Positions 11,113 through 20,656 of a stretch of 64,000 nt of DNA are shown here, piece after piece. Position 1 is the stretch's first letter. Each line of letters opens with the position of its first letter. The translations under genes were made by a program, and so were the position numbers. This stretch comes from Podospora pseudoanserina (lineage: Eukaryota; Ascomycota; Sordariomycetes; Sordariales; Podosporaceae), in assembly GCF_035222485.1 (NCBI RefSeq), contig NC_085920.1:2232001-2296000 (forward strand), written 5' to 3'. The notes under the pieces were generated by a model. It was given only the letters and a program-made list of their open reading frames with translations. It was not told where the DNA came from and ran no database searches.

Positions 11113-11795
11113 ATGGCCCGCCTCATGTTGCTACTGCTTTCAGCTATTGCCGCTGTGGGAATCTCCGCACAGTCAATGGCCGGTGCAGAGTACGTTTTGG
11201 ACAGCACCGATTCATACACAGGGTTGCTTCTGTTCGCCTCAGAGACGAAGCCCAGCGCATCTACAGTTTGAGCTGTGTTCTATATCGTCTCAACATGGGC
11301 GCCTACGCTAAGATCGTCCCTATCCTGAACGAGCTTGCCGATGATTTCGCCGAAGGTATCGAGATCAGCAAATTCAAGCCGGCGCTCGATCCAGAGGACC
11401 CAACCAAAGTGACAACGGGCAACGACATTGAGAACAACGTCGGCAGAGCAACCAACGCATTGCGTGATGCATTTCAAGTGATTGCTAATGGTGGTGGGGC
11501 CACCAACCTGTGCGAGGTAGCCCCTGCTATTGGTAAAGACATTAGCACGGCATTGAAGGAGTTGAAGCAGGCTGCTGTTGTGAGTTTTAAATTCCCCGCT
11601 GTCTTTGGTGTCTACACGTAGTACCTTACCTTGGAGATTACTGACTCTTGCTTTAAACCTTCATCTTAGACATATTACTTTGTCATCATTAACTACAACC
11701 CCATTGGACAACCTGGTCTACAACGGGCATACCTTTCATTCAATTCCGGCATTGATGCTGCGATCGAGGCACCCGATAATATTATAGAATTCTAG
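11113..11795 (+). pseudogene. copy D of the secreted-protein family, frame broken
   Basis: The ATG at 11113 opens a good signal peptide (MARLMLLLLSAIAAVGISA) and continues through AEYVLDSTDSYT. The family body (IYSLSC, GAYAKIVPILNEL, NLCEVAPAIGKD) runs in another frame from about 11223 to 11579. The phase-0 donor at 11580 and the last exon (11670-11795, starting TYYFVI and ending at TAG) are preserved with the same 126-nt length as copies C and E. The break therefore sits in a short stretch near 11200-11225. Because everything else is intact it may be a recent pseudogene or a single-base assembly error. Confidence 0.7.
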
Positions 11796-12931
11796 CAGGA
11801 AAGGAGCCAGGCAATGCCGATACTGACCTGTGGGGAGGAGGTGGTCAGTCGGTGCATGTTGACATCGAGAGGCTGTATCGTCCTGGTTCCCACAGTGCCT
11901 AGCGCTTGCTGGTTTCGATATATACAGACAATCTTCCAACTTATCTTTTAAAAAACCAATTTGCAAGCTCTTATTTGAGAGGCCCTATTAAAATCTAATC
12001 TTACGCTGTGGGTTGGCTGGTTTCATTCTTGATACATCATAGCAATACACCGAAACCTCTCGTGATGTAAATGGTCCCAGTCACCGTACCTAGGTATCTT
12101 GCATATTGACGTATGTAGAATAGCGTTAGTCTATCTACAATTCTCCTGGGCGTCATTTTTCTTTTTGGACGAGGGTAAGAAAGATAGCCAGGCGAATATG
12201 AAGTACCTATGAGAACAGTATCATAGGCGATTGTTGTAAAAACGCAACATATAACAACCCTCACTTAGCTAATGCCAGATGATGCAATCAGAGTCAGAGC
12301 TCTCCCTGGATGTAAGCACCTAAGCAAGTCGGGCGAAGTATGAGACTAGGCTTGGTTTGGGCTGAATTTGTCTAACGCACCTGCAAATCCTTGACCTTAC
12401 CATTGTCCTGGGAATCTTGAATCCCACAGGGTAAGATGGCCTTGGGTCCTGAAGCTCCAAGTCCCATCCGTGATTTCGGGTAAGGGACGTCCGAATGGAG
12501 TTACATGTAAGTAAGGCAATCTACATGCACAAAAGTTATACTGCTTCCTACAATCAAGTTCAACAACCGGGTGTGGTGAGTCCCATTTGGATGAACGTCG
12601 AGTTGTCTTGCCGAAAAAAATGGCGAACATGACCAAGGCTTCTCACACCCCTCCACCCCCTCTCGAAAACTGATTTGCAGCTTCAATTCCGATCGTGAAG
12701 ATCTGGGGCGTCTTCGGTCCCCAGAGGCGTCGGAAACGAGAAGTCTCGGATGATGCTTCTTGTATCACCTTACCTGACTGATGGATAACCAGACGCCCGA
12801 TGGATCTCGAAGATGGCCAACAATAAATACCTGGACTTACCTGTTTCTATGCCTTCTTCTTTTGTCAGTAGGGTATTCTTAAGCCAGCACGCCGTGCGTT
12901 TTTTTTTTCTTTCACATCAAAAAACCTCAAG
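11796..12931. other. 1.1-kb spacer upstream of copy E
   Basis: Contains a perfect TACCTAGGTA palindrome at 12087-12096 and an AATAAATA stretch near 12822, about 110 bases before the ATG of copy E. No coding frame is supported. Confidence 0.35.
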
Positions 12932-13607
12932 ATGGTTCAATTTTCAACCCTTTTGATCTCCGCCATCACCGCTGTAAGCGTCTCAGCACAGGCACCACCC
13001 GAAGCCCAAGACACCATCACAAGGGTCTACAATTACTGGACTGATGCACTAGAGCTCCGAAGAGAAGTGGGGCAGGTCAATGACCTCAGTTGTCTCCTGT
13101 ACACTCTCTTCGGGACGGGACCATTAGCAAAAGTCATTCCTATTCTGGATCGAGTTACGGCAAACTTTCTGAAGACTTCGCGGGCCGTCGTCACCCTTGA
13201 ACCACTCAATGCCACCATTCCGGCCGAGGAAGAGGCTGGAAAGGAGATTGATAGCTACGTGGCCAAAGGGACCATCGAGATCACCGGGGCGTTCAGCAGG
13301 CTATCTACAGCGAGTACCGCCAACCCGTGCACTATCCCGGGCCTTGGGTCTGCAACCCTCACGGCTTTGAGGAATCTGAAAGTGGAGTCTCAGGTATTTT
13401 TCCACTCTCACTTCCTGTCCCTCCCTTCTTCCTGATTTTTGGTAGCTGTCTGTTTCATGCTGACTCTCGAAATTCTTTTAGCCATTCTACTACAAAGTTC
13501 GAAATTATGTCCCTGCCCGGGCAGTCGAGATCGAACGTAATCTGGTCCTCTTCATGAATTCTATTGATGCCGTCATCGCAGAATTCAGCAGTGTCATTGA
13601 CACCTGA
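12932..13607 (+). CDS. small secreted protein, tandem family copy E
   Basis: Exons 12932-13393 and 13482-13607 give 195 residues. The signal peptide is MVQFSTLLISAITAVSVSA. The body carries DLSC, GPLAKVIPILDRVTANF, LEPLNATIPAEEEAG and NPCTIPGLG. The last exon begins PFYYKVRNY. Both exon lengths (462 and 126 nt) equal those of copy C, so these two are the best-preserved pair. The intron is phase 0 with a GTATTT donor. It is the last member of the array. The family is probably extracellular, with two conserved cysteines and no GPI signal; the function is unknown. Confidence 0.8.
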
Positions 13608-14825
13608 TGTGCAAAACATGTTTTATGTGGACTGGAGTATAACCGGTTTGCTTTTCGTTCAATTCTGGTCTTTTGGATTTTCAATACTTCTTTATCTAGA
13701 AATTGGGTTATTTTGTCGGATGAAATTCGTTACCATCTGACATGTGGGTGTTGTCATTTTTCCGGTTTCCTTCTCTTCACAGTTGTGGGATGTCTTGCCA
13801 GTTTACCTCCATGGTCGCCTGCTTCTCAATGCTGTTGTAGACAGTCACGTCTCCTCGGCCTCGTCCCGAGTAATTCCCTTTGTAAAACTGCCCAGTCAGG
13901 AAAACTGAATTCGTGCTGCTTTCAGGTTGCCACTTGGGTGCACCTGACACACGGTCAGGTTGATGTCCAAGATGCTGGCCACCTTCCTTCTGCCAAGCAT
14001 TCCACCTTGCCAACTGTCAGAATTCAACTTGCTGTTGACTGTGATTAATGAACCCACTGAACTACCACTGCACAATCCAAACCAAAGGCTACGAGTTCAA
14101 CCTAACTTAGCTTATGTGATTTATTGCTTGTGCCTGCCTTGAATCGGTAACCATCAATAAAACATCCACACAAGACGACGACCCAGGGCGATATTTGATG
14201 GTTGACTTTTTGATGTATGCAACTGCATGCCTAGCTTCTCATTGCAGGGGACCTTTGCCCGCATGATATGTGCATCCGCAAGGTTGCCCGACATACTGTG
14301 GCCTGTTACGATAGGCTACTTGCTACCACTATAAGCTGCGCTGCCACTGGGCAGTGCAGAAAGAGCCTCATCTCTCGTCCCACTTTGCCATCTGAAATCG
14401 TCGGCCAGCTGAGGAGAACGTACGTATGAAAACATTCATTTAAAACCTTCATTTTAGAACAAGTCAACCTTGTTCGCCATTTTCAATGAATAACACTTGT
14501 CTGATTGTGGCTATCTCGCATGGTTGTCATTGAGGACCGGTGATAGACAAAACATGACATTGAACCCAAAAATGAGAATACTCCAGCCCTGTAAGTAGTC
14601 GTGACCTGAAGGATGGCTGGGCTCGGGTACTGATTTGCCTCAAGCCCTGGGAGGGAGGGAATGGACAACAAGCACATCTAATTTTAGCCCCGAAAGTGTA
14701 AGTCAATCTTCTGTCTCATTTGATGCCACTGTCGAGTGTTTGGGTGAGCTAACCAAAACCTCCCAGATAAATCTTCCCCAGCAGTGTTATGTGTGAGTGC
14801 TCCCATATTTTTCCATGATAGCAAC
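13608..14825. other. 1.2-kb intergenic region after the array
   Basis: A minus-strand frame at 13777-14013 (78 codons) is open but has no recognisable motif. The N-terminal exon of the CorA-like gene might extend into the right end of this region. Confidence 0.35.
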
Positions 14826-16333
14826 ATGGTGTCTAAACTCCATTCCAGCTTCCTAGACCATAACAACTACCCCGAGATAGGCTCACGTCGCGACCGAGCT
14901 CTAGAGCATTTCCAAGTCCCTGCTTTTGTTGGCACTAAGACCTGTTTTGACCTGAATGGCTTCTTTGGCAGCCAGGTAACCTATGACGAGACCTCCTCCC
15001 AAAAGCGCATGATCGGACTTAGTAACTTGCCCCTTCTCTTTTGTTCCTTCGTCTTGCCCCCCAGCTGATGAGCTGTTAAGCAACATGGTTCCGCGTCCTC
15101 ATGAAAATGGTCCAAAAAGTCGAGGAAGCCCATGACAACCTCCCCGAGTACGCCACCAGTGGCGAGAAAGGCTACAATTGGTTCGAAACAACTATTTTTA
15201 CCCGATGGGACTACCCAGACAAGCACCAGGTTTTAATTGTCGACACACCTTCGGACTTCCCTGAGCAACTTATTTGCCTTCTTCAAAAAGCGTCACTATC
15301 GGGGCAAATCAACTTTCACGATCCCTTGGCAATGCACACCAGTCTCATCGATCAGATAATCGTGTATTCCGACATCTCTGTCTGGCGGATCCGAGACCCG
15401 GTCCGTCAAATGGAGAAGGTGGGTGCCTCTTATCAATAGACGACCATATATTATCCCCATGGCTGACAGTCTGTTTCTCCTGCAGAGTCGCATGCGAACC
15501 GGCGCCATCTTCAGTGAGGTCCACGAGATGTCCCGTCACGCCATCCATTCCTCGGAAGTTCTTGAAGCGACCATTGACACCCTCAAAGACTTGCAAAGAT
15601 GCCGAATGATGGTTCACGACTCTTTCCCATCCCGGCCTCCTCCCATGGCAGCAGCCACTTCTGCTTCCAGAGAGGCGACAACCCCAACTCACTTGACACA
15701 AACTTACAAAGACCAGGCCATCCAATATGCACAATTCCAAATCTCTTTACTCAAAAACTTGAAACTACGGGCCGACAGTAACAGGGAACGACTCAAGAAT
15801 GAGATCAACACGGTCAGCTGAGCCTTGTCCACATTGGAGGCATATAGCATCAAGAAACTTTCCACTGACCAAAAATCCAAACAGGCCTTCAACAACCTCA
15901 CCATGCAAGACAACTCGGTCCTCAAGAGCATAGCCCTCCTCACCATGGTCTTCCTCCCAGCAACATTCTTCTCCGTAAGCCCCCTCCCATCCCTTCAAGC
16001 TAAACCACGCTTATTAACTAACAAAATCAGTCCCTCTTCAGCACAACCTTTTTCAACTACGGCGATGACGGGGAGTGGCAGGTATCGGGGAAAATGTGGA
16101 TTTATTGGGTCACCACCCTCCCGGCGACGATCCTCATTGTTATTCTTTGGAGGGTGTGGCTCGGAAACAGTGATGCTATTGTTGCTGGTTGGAAACGAGT
16201 GAAGAAATGGACATTAGAAGATCAGGGGTGGAAGGGGTTGTGGAGGGCGGCTGGGAACACGAAGGAGCAGATGGTGAAGGAGGAGGGCACGGAGATGGGT
16301 CATGTTGTTGGTAAAAATGTTCGTACTTTTTGA
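14826..16333 (+). CDS. CorA-like divalent-metal transporter family protein
   Basis: Exons 14826-15021, 15081-15418, 15486-15812, 15885-15974 and 16031-16333 join in phase to about 417 residues. The soluble part (HFQVPAFVGTKTCFDLNGFF, TTWFRVLMKMV) is the fungal CorA-like N-domain type. A long helical region (SEVLEATIDTLKDL, then SLLKNLKLRADSNRERL) follows. Two transmembrane helices lie at about 300-322 and 339-360, the second ending in a cytosolic basic tail. The Gly-Met-Asn signature of classical CorA channels, expected after helix 1, is absent; the loop reads FFNYGDDGEWQVSGKM. Transport activity is therefore uncertain. The five-exon model explains every conserved block, but the start is provisional: family members usually have a longer N-terminus. 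Confidence 0.7.
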
Positions 16334-16464
16334 TGTTGAAAGAGTTTCATCTAGTATTTGGTTAGACAGATTCTCATAGGAGTGGTTACCTAGGCTGATT
16401 TGTATTTCGTGTACCTAGGGGTCCCTTATATGACAACAATACACCCAGGCATGGTGAGTTTCCC

Positions 16465-17319
16465 TTACCACGGAATATCCATCTTCTCCAACGTATCCTC
16501 TATCAACCTATACCGGCATGCCTTTTCATTCGTCAGAAGCTTCTGCCAGTTCCTCTTGTCCAGATCCCGAATATTCGCCGCCATAATCTCCCCGACCGTA
16601 ACCTTTCCATGGTTCCCCACAGCCTCCTCAGGCACCTCCCTCTGCCCCTTCTCCCCCCCAAACGTTTTGTTCAAGTCCTCATTAACCGGGTCACTAAACC
16701 CGTACTTTTGCGCCTCCTTACAATACGCCCTCGGCACCTCCACCCCCTCGGACACCCCCGTCTTCACCACACCCGTCACGGGGTTGTACAACACAATATA
16801 AGCGTAATCCACCGGCTCCTTGATAGCGCCCTCCCCAGGTCTAGCAGGGGGCCAACCAGGCCTAGTAATAAAGCTCTCGATAGCCGCGTAGATGATGGTT
16901 GTGATACGGCGCTTGACAACTAACTCGATTATCTGAGGACTTACTCGGTTCAGGATCATGCCATGTTCAATCCTGTTGAACGCTCCGGTCATTCCCGCTT
17001 CGTTGTAGGGCTGCTCACCCACGCCTGAGGACGCGCCCTCAAAGCCAAGGCAGTAAATTTCCGTGTTATGTGGGAGACGCTTCCGGAACTGGGTTTCCAT
17101 GAGTTGGCCTTTGTCGGCGTTCATGGTTGGGATGAGGAGCAGGACGCGTTTTGCTGGAGTGTTGTCTTGGTGGAGCTCGTAGCTGAGCGGGAGGAGTTCA
17201 TTGTGCGGCTCTGGGAGCTGGGGAGGTGGGTAGACTTTGAGAGGGGGGATTTGCGCTCTCTTGGGGAGATAACTTTTGGAGTAGTTGGGGAGGTTGGGTG
17301 GTGTAGATGTAGAGGCCAT
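16465..17319 (-). CDS. DUF84/PRRC1-like (non-canonical purine NTPase fold) protein
   Basis: A single 284-residue exon. Residues 57-66 form a beta strand (KRVLLLIPTM). SGVGEQPYNEAGMTGAFNR at 98-116 matches the SGV-x-x-QP-x-x-E...GA-x-NR signature of the YjjX/DUF84 inosine/xanthosine triphosphatase fold, also found in PRRC1. AAIESF and YAYIVLYNPVTG correspond to later strands of that fold. The acidic residues needed for catalysis cannot be verified by eye, so hydrolase activity is inference. There is no signal peptide. The gene converges on the CorA-like gene 131 bases away. Confidence 0.6.
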   Translation of the reverse strand: MASTSTPPNLPNYSKSYLPKRAQIPPLKVYPPPQLPEPHNELLPLSYELHQDNTPAKRVLLLIPTMNADKGQLMETQFRKRLPHNTEIYCLGFEGASSGVGEQPYNEAGMTGAFNRIEHGMILNRVSPQIIELVVKRRITTIIYAAIESFITRPGWPPARPGEGAIKEPVDYAYIVLYNPVTGVVKTGVSEGVEVPRAYCKEAQKYGFSDPVNEDLNKTFGGEKGQREVPEEAVGNHGKVTVGEIMAANIRDLDKRNWQKLLTNEKACRYRLIEDTLEKMDIPW

Positions 17320-18168
17320 TATTTTGGTCGTTGTATGTCAACCTGATGGGTATCTAGAGGCGGTTTCTTTTCTGTGTGGGAGTCGAGGGAAAAGTTAAGG
17401 GTTTCGAGATAGAAATATTCGAAAACAGCCCTAGGTAATCAGTCATACAAAAAGTTGAACAGATGCCGCTGTCACACGCAAATGGAGGTCAGGAGGTCGA
17501 ACAAACTGTATAGGCTCACCATTCCTGGCAAACCTCTCATCTGTATCAGATGACAGCCAAAAAAAACTGCCAGCTGCTCATTTGAAATTTGTGTTCTTTT
17601 GCAGGGGTGGCTAAGGTGGGCGGTGCCCTAAGGTCGATCACAAGGCAGCAAGGCATAACGTACCATACAAAGTGTTTGCTCTTTCTCTGGCTTGTAACAT
17701 GTGGAACTATCGAGTGGGGGGAAATACTTAATTAAGTAGCCAACTAGGTACCATCTGACTTACAAAAGTCACTTGGGTCTTCATGTTGGAGACGTTTTGC
17801 AGCATGTGGTAGCTATCATCGGGATTTTCAATTGGATGAGTCGTCGGATTGCTGATAAGGCGAGCACCTACCGGGTGGTATTGGGAATCTTTCAAAACTT
17901 TTCCAAGTCAAAGTCAGCAAAGAAAAGCCGTGAATTGTTGGCGTATTCATCCCTTATCAGCTGGCATGACCTTACTCAGGACCAACAGAAAGAACAGCAG
18001 CATGTGCCTCAACCCATTCAGAATACTGATTCTTTCATTTTGACTGTTTATCGACCTCGAACTCATCGCACCCCGGTTTCTATGTACCCCTACCGCATAG
18101 AGCCTCCACCGTCTACGACCAGATGTATGCAAAATGTCCAATTTCTCCTCGTTCTAACCTGCCATAAT
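17320..18168. other. intergenic region
   Basis: Contains CTAGGTACC at 17744-17752. A plus-strand frame from 17773 runs into the antisense of the SOD gene and has no motif, so it is not called. Nothing else was seen. Confidence 0.35.
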
Positions 18169-18849
18169 TCAAGGAGTCGCAGCAACCGGCGCCTTCTTGA
18201 TGTTGGCGCAAGCAACCCTCGCCGAACTCTTATCATGGAAAACAACCGCACGATTACCAATATACCCAAGCTGGATGATGTTGGTGGCAGTGTATGGATC
18301 ATGGAATCTGCACCACCACAATCAGTATGTCAATTTCCACTCGGCAAGCCTGATTGAACACTTACTCCTTCTGAATATGGCCCCCAGCAACCTTGCCATA
18401 CTTCCCAGACAGATCGCCGACCTCGCAAGTCGCAGGCAGCGAAGCCTCACAAGGCGGTTCCTGGCCACGCACGTATGAGTCGAGATGAGCGCCCGTATCG
18501 GCGCATGTGCCGTTTTCGGGAACAGCGCGGACGTGGATGTGGTAGTCTAGATCTCATCAGTGCCTGTTATCACTTGTCGTTCAGGAGCAACACGCATACT
18601 GTAAGGTCCGTTCTCCTCTGGCAAGCCGGTAATATCAATGGTGTAGTTGATGCCGATCTGGGCAGCGACAGCCTTGAAGGTGCCCTTGACGGTTTCCGAG
18701 TCGAACTCGGCGATCCAAACCTCACCAATGACGGGGTTGTTCCTCACCGGCCGAGCATCACCCAGCTTACCAGTCGTGACGTTGTTGGAAGCCTGGGCCG
18801 CTGCCAGCGTGCCAACAGCCAGGAGGCTCAAAACAGAAGACAGCTGCAT
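18169..18849 (-). CDS. secreted copper-only superoxide dismutase-like protein
   Basis: Exons, read downward (18849-18600, 18546-18366, 18307-18169), give 189 residues. The signal peptide is MQLSSVLSLLAVGTLAAAQA. A Cu/Zn-SOD beta barrel follows (PVIGEVWIAEF, VKGTFKAV, NGPYNYHIHV). The four copper ligands are present: His86, His88, His104 and His168 (VVFHD). So is the disulfide pair Cys98/Cys177. The two zinc histidines of Cu/Zn SODs are missing: the loop reads YVRGQEPPC, and the usual RHVGDL is CEVGDL. This is the pattern of fungal copper-only SODs such as Candida Sod5, extracellular enzymes that disproportionate superoxide. Unlike many family members it ends without an obvious hydrophobic GPI signal, so it is probably soluble. 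Two extra cysteines (116, 124) may add a disulfide. Confidence 0.8.
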
Positions 18850-19796
18850 TGTGGATCGATTTCTTTCCCGAAGACGGTATAACAAAGCAGAACCAAGGCC
18901 CAAGGACCGGGAGAGTCTCTAATAAGATCCGGGGAACGGCAGAGAAGAGTTACCCAGAGGTGGATAGCTTCTCCATGACCAGGGAACCCCTTCCTCTCCC
19001 TTATATAACCCCCCCATCCACGAACCGCATCTTGCCCCCTTATCCAATGATAGCAACTGCACTCCAATATCCTAGGATTGGGGGTCCGGACACTCAGTAC
19101 CTAAGCGATTGGATCAACTCCGAACTGTCGTGATGAATTGTCCGGCCGAGAAGCGCTGCGTGGTGGGATTTCTCCCGGCTGTATGGATAAGTTCTCCGAA
19201 CATTTGACTGCCAAGCAGGGGTATACTTCTTCGCCGGGACGAATGGGCGCGGTGCCTATCTCGCCAGGAGCCGCAATATCAATATAACCGCCGCGGGAAA
19301 GCACTATAAATCTGCTGTACGACTTATGAACGGGACCGTACCAGCAACCGGACTCCCGAGATGGTCTGCCTATATGACGGGATTTGGAATCATTCGGACA
19401 TAACGGTGGCATCCGAATATCCCACATCCCGTCTAGCCAAGGCTCCCAAGGGGGTTGCAATGGTGTAATCATACACGCCCCTTGTGAATGGCCAGTAGAG
19501 GCCTACTCGGTTAGAACTGCAGCTTACGATATGGCTTCTACCGGGCCTGGCTCACGGCTTCCAAGGCGGTTATGTTGTCGCGGAGATATGAGTTGGCATT
19601 TGGCGTGAGGAGATATTCTTGGCTTTAAGTTAAAGCTGCTGAAAGGAAAGTCCAACCGACATGAATCTGCATGAGTCTATGATACCTATTGCATGCTAAG
19701 ATTCTAGCTACCGCCAGAAAAGATCTATTAGCACCTCGAGGTCATGTACCCACCAGATATTCTGACCAAAGACTCACCCCAATACTTAGGCCGAGC
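18850..19796. other. intergenic region with SOD promoter
   Basis: Holds the TATA element of the SOD gene and, further right, 3' sequence of the RraA-like gene. No other coding frame is supported. Confidence 0.4.
19001..19007 (-). promoter_or_regulatory. TATA box for the SOD gene
   Basis: On the minus strand TATATAA sits about 152 bases upstream of the SOD start codon, in a GGTTATATAAGGGAG context. The spacing suits a fungal core promoter with a 60-100-base leader. Confidence 0.45.
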
Positions 19797-20656
19797 TCAA
19801 AGCCTAAACAACTTACTCGCCTCCGAAAAGCTCATCCCCTTCGCAATCTCCACCGCCATCTTCTCATCCGCCTCCACCTGCTTCTTCATCAGCGGAATCG
19901 CCTGCTCCGCCAACTCCTTGGGCAGCACCACAACCCCATTCACATCACCAATGAGGTAATCCCCCGGCCTGATCGTCATGTCCTGCTCATCAGTCTGCAG
20001 TTTGACTGGCACATTGACCGCCGCCACCTTGAGCAACTCAGCAGGAGGCGCTGTTCCGACATCCCTTGCAAAGATCTGTCACACTATTAGCAATCGCCCC
20101 TCTATCACAAAACAGTGAGCCCAATATATATACCGGAAACCCCAGCCCCCTCTGCTCCTGCAAATCTCTAAACCGTCCATCAATCACACTCCCCACGGCA
20201 CCACTCGCCTTCGCCCTCGTGCTCATCAATCCACCATAAACTGCATTTGGAGTCTTGGGAGGGCAAGAAACAAAGATAACCGCTCCCGCAGGGACAGAGT
20301 CGATCTACTTGACATATTAGCAACCCTCCTCTCCTCCAACACAAGCCAAAGGAAAAAAACTAACATAATGACTCGGATGCTTCGGCCTAGGATCGTCCAG
20401 CGGGACATATTGGACCGTATACGCTGGCCCAACAATCTTTGTATCCCCGTCCTGTCTCTGAGGGGACCACATCGTCAGCCCGGATAGGAACCCGCCATTG
20501 CGGTACTTGAGCTTGATCAAGGCGTCGGAGACGTCACAACTAGAGGTGTCAGAGGGACTATATTCCAGAGATGGTATGCTATGGTATGAGTACATACGTA
20601 GTGAACTCTTGCAACGCCTTCACAATTGGATCCTCTGGTGCGGTTGGAGTCGCCAT
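19797..20656 (-). CDS. RraA-like (HMG/CHA aldolase or oxaloacetate decarboxylase type) protein
   Basis: Four exons, read downward (20656-20598, 20539-20365, 20304-20134, 20075-19797), join to 227 residues, the usual length for the family. Recognisable blocks are CDVSDALIKL near the N-terminus, IVGPAYTVQYVPLDD, GAVIFVSCP, GGLMSTRAKASGAVGSVIDG followed by RFRD, and PGDYLIGDVNGVVVLP. The Gly-Arg-x-Arg-Asp stretch is where RraA-fold aldolases bind the substrate carboxylate and a divalent metal. Fungal members may cleave 4-hydroxy-4-methyl-2-oxoglutarate or decarboxylate oxaloacetate, but the substrate cannot be told from sequence. No targeting signal is visible. All three introns have GT/AG ends, and all phases agree. 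Confidence 0.8.

Noticed and set aside
6773-13607. Assignment of the secreted array to the HsbA hydrophobic-surface-binding family
   Set aside because: Size and helical look are similar, but the two invariant cysteines and the PLN/TIP motifs are not features I know in HsbA, so no family name was given.
13777-14013. 78-codon minus-strand frame ending NWQDIPQL
   Set aside because: No similarity to recognised families, no signal peptide and no splice continuation; chance length in this GC range.
17773-18357. 194-codon plus-strand frame
   Set aside because: Overlaps the antisense of the SOD 3' exons; no motif or signal peptide.
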